Assembly (NCBI RefSeq): GCF_940807255.1
Contig: NZ_CALNWY010000021.1
Coordinates: 1-64,000 of the forward strand
DNA length: 64,000 nt
Source: Mixta sp. Marseille-Q2659
GTDB lineage: Bacteria; Pseudomonadota; Gammaproteobacteria; Enterobacterales; Enterobacteriaceae
Direction: 5' to 3'
Below are positions 61,469 to 64,000 of this stretch, in pieces. Numbering within the stretch: position 1 is the stretch's first letter; each line of letters starts with the position of its first letter. The notes beneath the pieces were generated by a model that saw only the letters and a list, made by a program, of their open reading frames with translations, was not told where the DNA came from and ran no database searches. The translations under genes were made by a program, and so were the position numbers.

Positions 61469-63130
61469 CTAGTGCGCTTTACCCTGGTCGATGCCGAGGC
61501 CGGTTTGCGAGCGTACAAACTGCGCGCGGAACAGCTGACGCTCCTGTGCGCCCTGTGCTGAGTGATCGGTAACCGAGAACAGCCAGGTGCCGATAAACGC
61601 CACCAGCATGGAGAACAGCGCCGGATATTCATACGGAAAAACCGGTGTTGTATGTCCCAATACCTGAACCCAAACCGTCGGGCCAAGAATCATCAGAATG
61701 ACCGCCGTCAGCAGGCCCAGCCAGCCGCCGATCATCGCGCCGCGCGTGGTCAGCTTCGACCAGTACATCGACAGCAGGATAATCGGGAAGTTACAGCTGG
61801 CGGCAATGGAGAAGGCCAGCCCAACCATGAAGGCGATGTTCTGCTTTTCAAACAGAATGCCCAGCGCAATGGCGACCACACCCAGAATCAGCACGGTAAT
61901 TTTCGATACGCGCAGCTCTTCCTTCTCGGTCGCCTGGCCTTTACGCACCACGCTGGCATACAGGTCGTGCGAAACGGCAGACGCGCCCGCCAGCGTCAGA
62001 CCGGCCACCACCGCCAGAATGGTGGCGAACGCCACCGCTGAGATAAAGCCGAGGAACGTACTGCCGCCGACCGCGTTAGCCAGATGGACCGCCGCCATAT
62101 TATTGCCGCCGATCAGCGCGCCAGCCGCATCTTTAAAGGCCGGATTGGCGCCTACCAGCAGAATCGCGCCGAAGCCGATAATAAAGGTCAGGAAGTAAAA
62201 GTAGCCCATAAAGCCGGTGGCCCAGAATACGCTTTTACGCGCTTCGCGGGCGTCGCTAACGGTAAAGAAGCGCATCAAAATATGCGGCAAACCCGCCGTA
62301 CCAAACATCAGTCCCAGTCCCAGCGACAGTGCGGAAATCGGGTCGTTCACCAGCCCGCCGGGGCGCATAATTGCCTGGCCTTTCGGATGCACCGCCATCG
62401 CCTCGGTAAACAGCGTATTAAAGCTGAAGCCGACCGATTTCATCACCATAATCGCCATAAAGGATGCGCCGAACAGCAGCAGCACCGCCTTGATAATCTG
62501 CACCCAGGTGGTAGCCAGCATGCCGCCGAACAGTACATACAGCACCATCAGAATGCCCACCAGCACCACGGCAACATGGTAATCCAGGCCGAACAGCAGC
62601 TGGATCAGTTTGCCCGCGCCGACCATCTGCGCAATCAGGTACAGCGCCACCACCACCAGCGAGCCGCAGGCGGACAGCGTGCGGATCGGCTTTTGCTGCA
62701 GACGGTAAGAGGCGACATCGGCAAAGGTGTAGCGGCCCAGGTTGCGCAGACGTTCAGCAATCAAAAACAGGATGATCGGCCAGCCCACCAGGAAGCCCAG
62801 CGAGTAAATCAGCCCGTCGTAGCCGGAGGTATAGACCAGCGCGGAAATACCGAGAAACGAGGCGGCGGACATAAAATCCCCGGCCATCGCCAGCCCGTTC
62901 TGGAAACCGGTGATATTGCCGCCCGCGGTATAGTAGTCGCTGCGCGAGCGGGTACGTTTGGACGCCCACCAGGTAATGCCCAGCGTCCCGGCGACAAACA
63001 CCAGGAACATAATAATCGCCTGATAGTTGGTGCCCTGCTTTTGCACGGCGCCGGTGATCGCATCGGCCGCCAGCAGCGGCAATGGAAGCAGCAGAGCGAG
63101 CCCCGCGGTAAAGCGCTTAAGCCCGTTCAT
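61469..63130 (-). CDS. actP: Acetate permease ActP
   Basis: 553-residue sodium:solute symporter family protein (SSS), with a cleavable-looking N-terminal segment and 13 or so helices (E. coli 549). SSS landmarks include [29 protein letters not shown] and [15 protein letters not shown]. Takes up acetate and other short monocarboxylates, glycolate and tellurite. It overlaps the stop of yjcH (TAATG), so the two are coupled; part of acs-yjcH-actP. Confidence 0.97.
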   Translation of the reverse strand: MNGLKRFTAGLALLLPLPLLAADAITGAVQKQGTNYQAIIMFLVFVAGTLGITWWASKRTRSRSDYYTAGGNITGFQNGLAMAGDFMSAASFLGISALVYTSGYDGLIYSLGFLVGWPIILFLIAERLRNLGRYTFADVASYRLQQKPIRTLSACGSLVVVALYLIAQMVGAGKLIQLLFGLDYHVAVVLVGILMVLYVLFGGMLATTWVQIIKAVLLLFGASFMAIMVMKSVGFSFNTLFTEAMAVHPKGQAIMRPGGLVNDPISALSLGLGLMFGTAGLPHILMRFFTVSDAREARKSVFWATGFMGYFYFLTFIIGFGAILLVGANPAFKDAAGALIGGNNMAAVHLANAVGGSTFLGFISAVAFATILAVVAGLTLAGASAVSHDLYASVVRKGQATEKEELRVSKITVLILGVVAIALGILFEKQNIAFMVGLAFSIAASCNFPIILLSMYWSKLTTRGAMIGGWLGLLTAVILMILGPTVWVQVLGHTTPVFPYEYPALFSMLVAFIGTWLFSVTDHSAQGAQERQLFRAQFVRSQTGLGIDQGKAH

Positions 63131-63438
63131 TATTTCACCTCATCAAGGATCTGTTTGGTCAGGCGATCGAATTCGCCGTTGGCGCGCCAGACATATACGC
63201 CGGTCAGAATGAAAGAGATCACAATCAGGCCGACGCCGATGGGAATACCGCGCGTCACATTGGTGCCTTCATGCAGCGGCGCGCCCAGCCAGCCGGGCGC
63301 AAAAGCGATAAGCAGGATAAAGCCAACGTAGAGGATCAACATGATAATGGACAGAATCAGCGCAAAACGCTGGCGCTTATGCACCAGTTCTTTAAAGCGC
63401 GCGCTATTCTCTATTCGGGCATAGATAGCGTCGTTCAT
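63130..63438 (-). CDS. yjcH: DUF485 membrane protein YjcH
   Basis: 102 residues with two membrane helices ([22 protein letters not shown] and [19 protein letters not shown]), E. coli YjcH type. Always co-operonic with actP; a likely accessory of the permease, exact role unknown. Confidence 0.95.
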   Translation of the reverse strand: MNDAIYARIENSARFKELVHKRQRFALILSIIMLILYVGFILLIAFAPGWLGAPLHEGTNVTRGIPIGVGLIVISFILTGVYVWRANGEFDRLTKQILDEVK

Positions 63439-63555
63439 GCAGCGTCTCCAGAGGTAAGAAAAGATCGCAGGACTATGATGTTATGACGTCTGTTGTTATG
63501 GGCTGGCCGCAGCCAGCCTTGCCGCTTGTTGTTATCGTCGGGCGATCGCCGCCCG

Positions 63556-64000
63556 TTATGGCATCGTAATGCTCTGTTTTTCCTCCAGCAGTTTTTCCAC
63601 TACGCCAGGATCGGCCAGCGTCGAGGTGTCGCCCAGATTACTGGTATCGCCGGTGGCAATTTTGCGCAGAATACGACGCATAATCTTGCCGGAGCGGGTT
63701 TTTGGCAGCGAATCGGTCCAGTGCAGCACATCCGGCGTAGCGATCGGCCCAATTTCTTTGCGTACCCAGCTGCGAACTTCCGCATACAGCTCAGGCGTGG
63801 GTTCTTCGCCGTGGTTCAACGTGATATAGGCATAAATCGACTGGCCTTTAATACTGTGCGGAATACCGACTACCGCCGCCTCGGCGATTTTGGCATGGGA
63901 AACCAGCGCCGATTCAATCTCGGCGGTGCCCAGTCGATGGCCTGACACATTCAGCACATCGTCCACGCGGCCGGTAATCCAGTAATAGCCATCCTCGTCA
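63556..64000 (-). CDS. acs: Acetyl-CoA synthetase Acs, C-terminal part (gene runs off the window)
   Basis: The last 147 or so residues of an AMP-forming acyl-CoA synthetase; the frame is still open at base 64000. The C-terminal swivelling domain is present: [21 protein letters not shown] and [15 protein letters not shown] with the catalytic, acetylation-regulated lysine (609 in E. coli). Converts acetate to acetyl-CoA; first gene of acs-yjcH-actP. Confidence 0.97.
   Translation of the reverse strand, partial: DEDGYYWITGRVDDVLNVSGHRLGTAEIESALVSHAKIAEAAVVGIPHSIKGQSIYAYITLNHGEEPTPELYAEVRSWVRKEIGPIATPDVLHWTDSLPKTRSGKIMRRILRKIATGDTSNLGDTSTLADPGVVEKLLEEKQSITMP

Overview
The window is a chromosomal segment of an enterobacterium. 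Nearly every gene is the orthologue of an Escherichia coli gene from the metA-metH to acs region, in almost the same order. Gene content and several replacements point to Erwiniaceae (Pantoea, Mixta or Erwinia-like). That genus-level placement is inference from remembered families, not a computed phylogeny.

Layout. 0-7 kb: metA (with MetJ boxes) and metH, then the phosphate transporter yjbB. The E. coli genes aceBAK-iclR and pepE-rluF-yjbD are absent from their usual slots. 7-14.4 kb: panS-like exporter, aqpZ, riboswitch-controlled lysC, a CPA1-type cation/proton antiporter, pgi. 14.4-19.3 kb: AT-rich leader and the exopolysaccharide operon yjbEFGH (yjbH frameshifted), then psiE. 19.3-27 kb: complete maltose regulon, malEFG divergent from malK-lamB-malM. 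27-36.8 kb: ubiCA, plsB, dgkA, lexA-dinF, yjbJ, zur and a TraF-like outer-membrane protein. 36.8-48.6 kb: dusA, qor, dnaB, an Lrp-type regulator where E. coli has alr, tyrB, yjbQR, a zinc alcohol dehydrogenase, uvrA and ssb. 48.7-51.5 kb: an accessory island with an Exc2-like lipoprotein, a complete IS1 lacking a target duplication, a decapitated polysaccharide flippase and a frameshifted TupA-like ATP-grasp gene. 51.5-64 kb: yjcB, a DgcN-like diguanylate cyclase, soxS/soxR, a glutathione transferase, ghxP (frameshifted), yjcE, a LysR regulator with a cidAB (LrgA/LrgB) pair, then actP, yjcH and the 3' part of acs.

Systems. Most of the DNA is core metabolism: methionine synthesis, lysine-regulated aspartokinase, maltose uptake, phospholipid synthesis, SOS control (lexA-dinF, uvrA), zinc and redox sensing, and acetate assimilation. 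The surface-polysaccharide theme recurs in yjbEFGH, the wzx/tupA remnants and the neighbouring c-di-GMP synthase. Four genes are broken: yjbH and ghxP by one-base losses in short homopolymers, tupA-like by a 7-base loss, and the flippase by IS1.

I see no convincing new multi-gene system. The least explained elements are an eight-unit octamer tandem array after metH, a pentamer repeat before metA, a large dyad before the TraF-like gene, and the IS1-scarred polysaccharide remnant.
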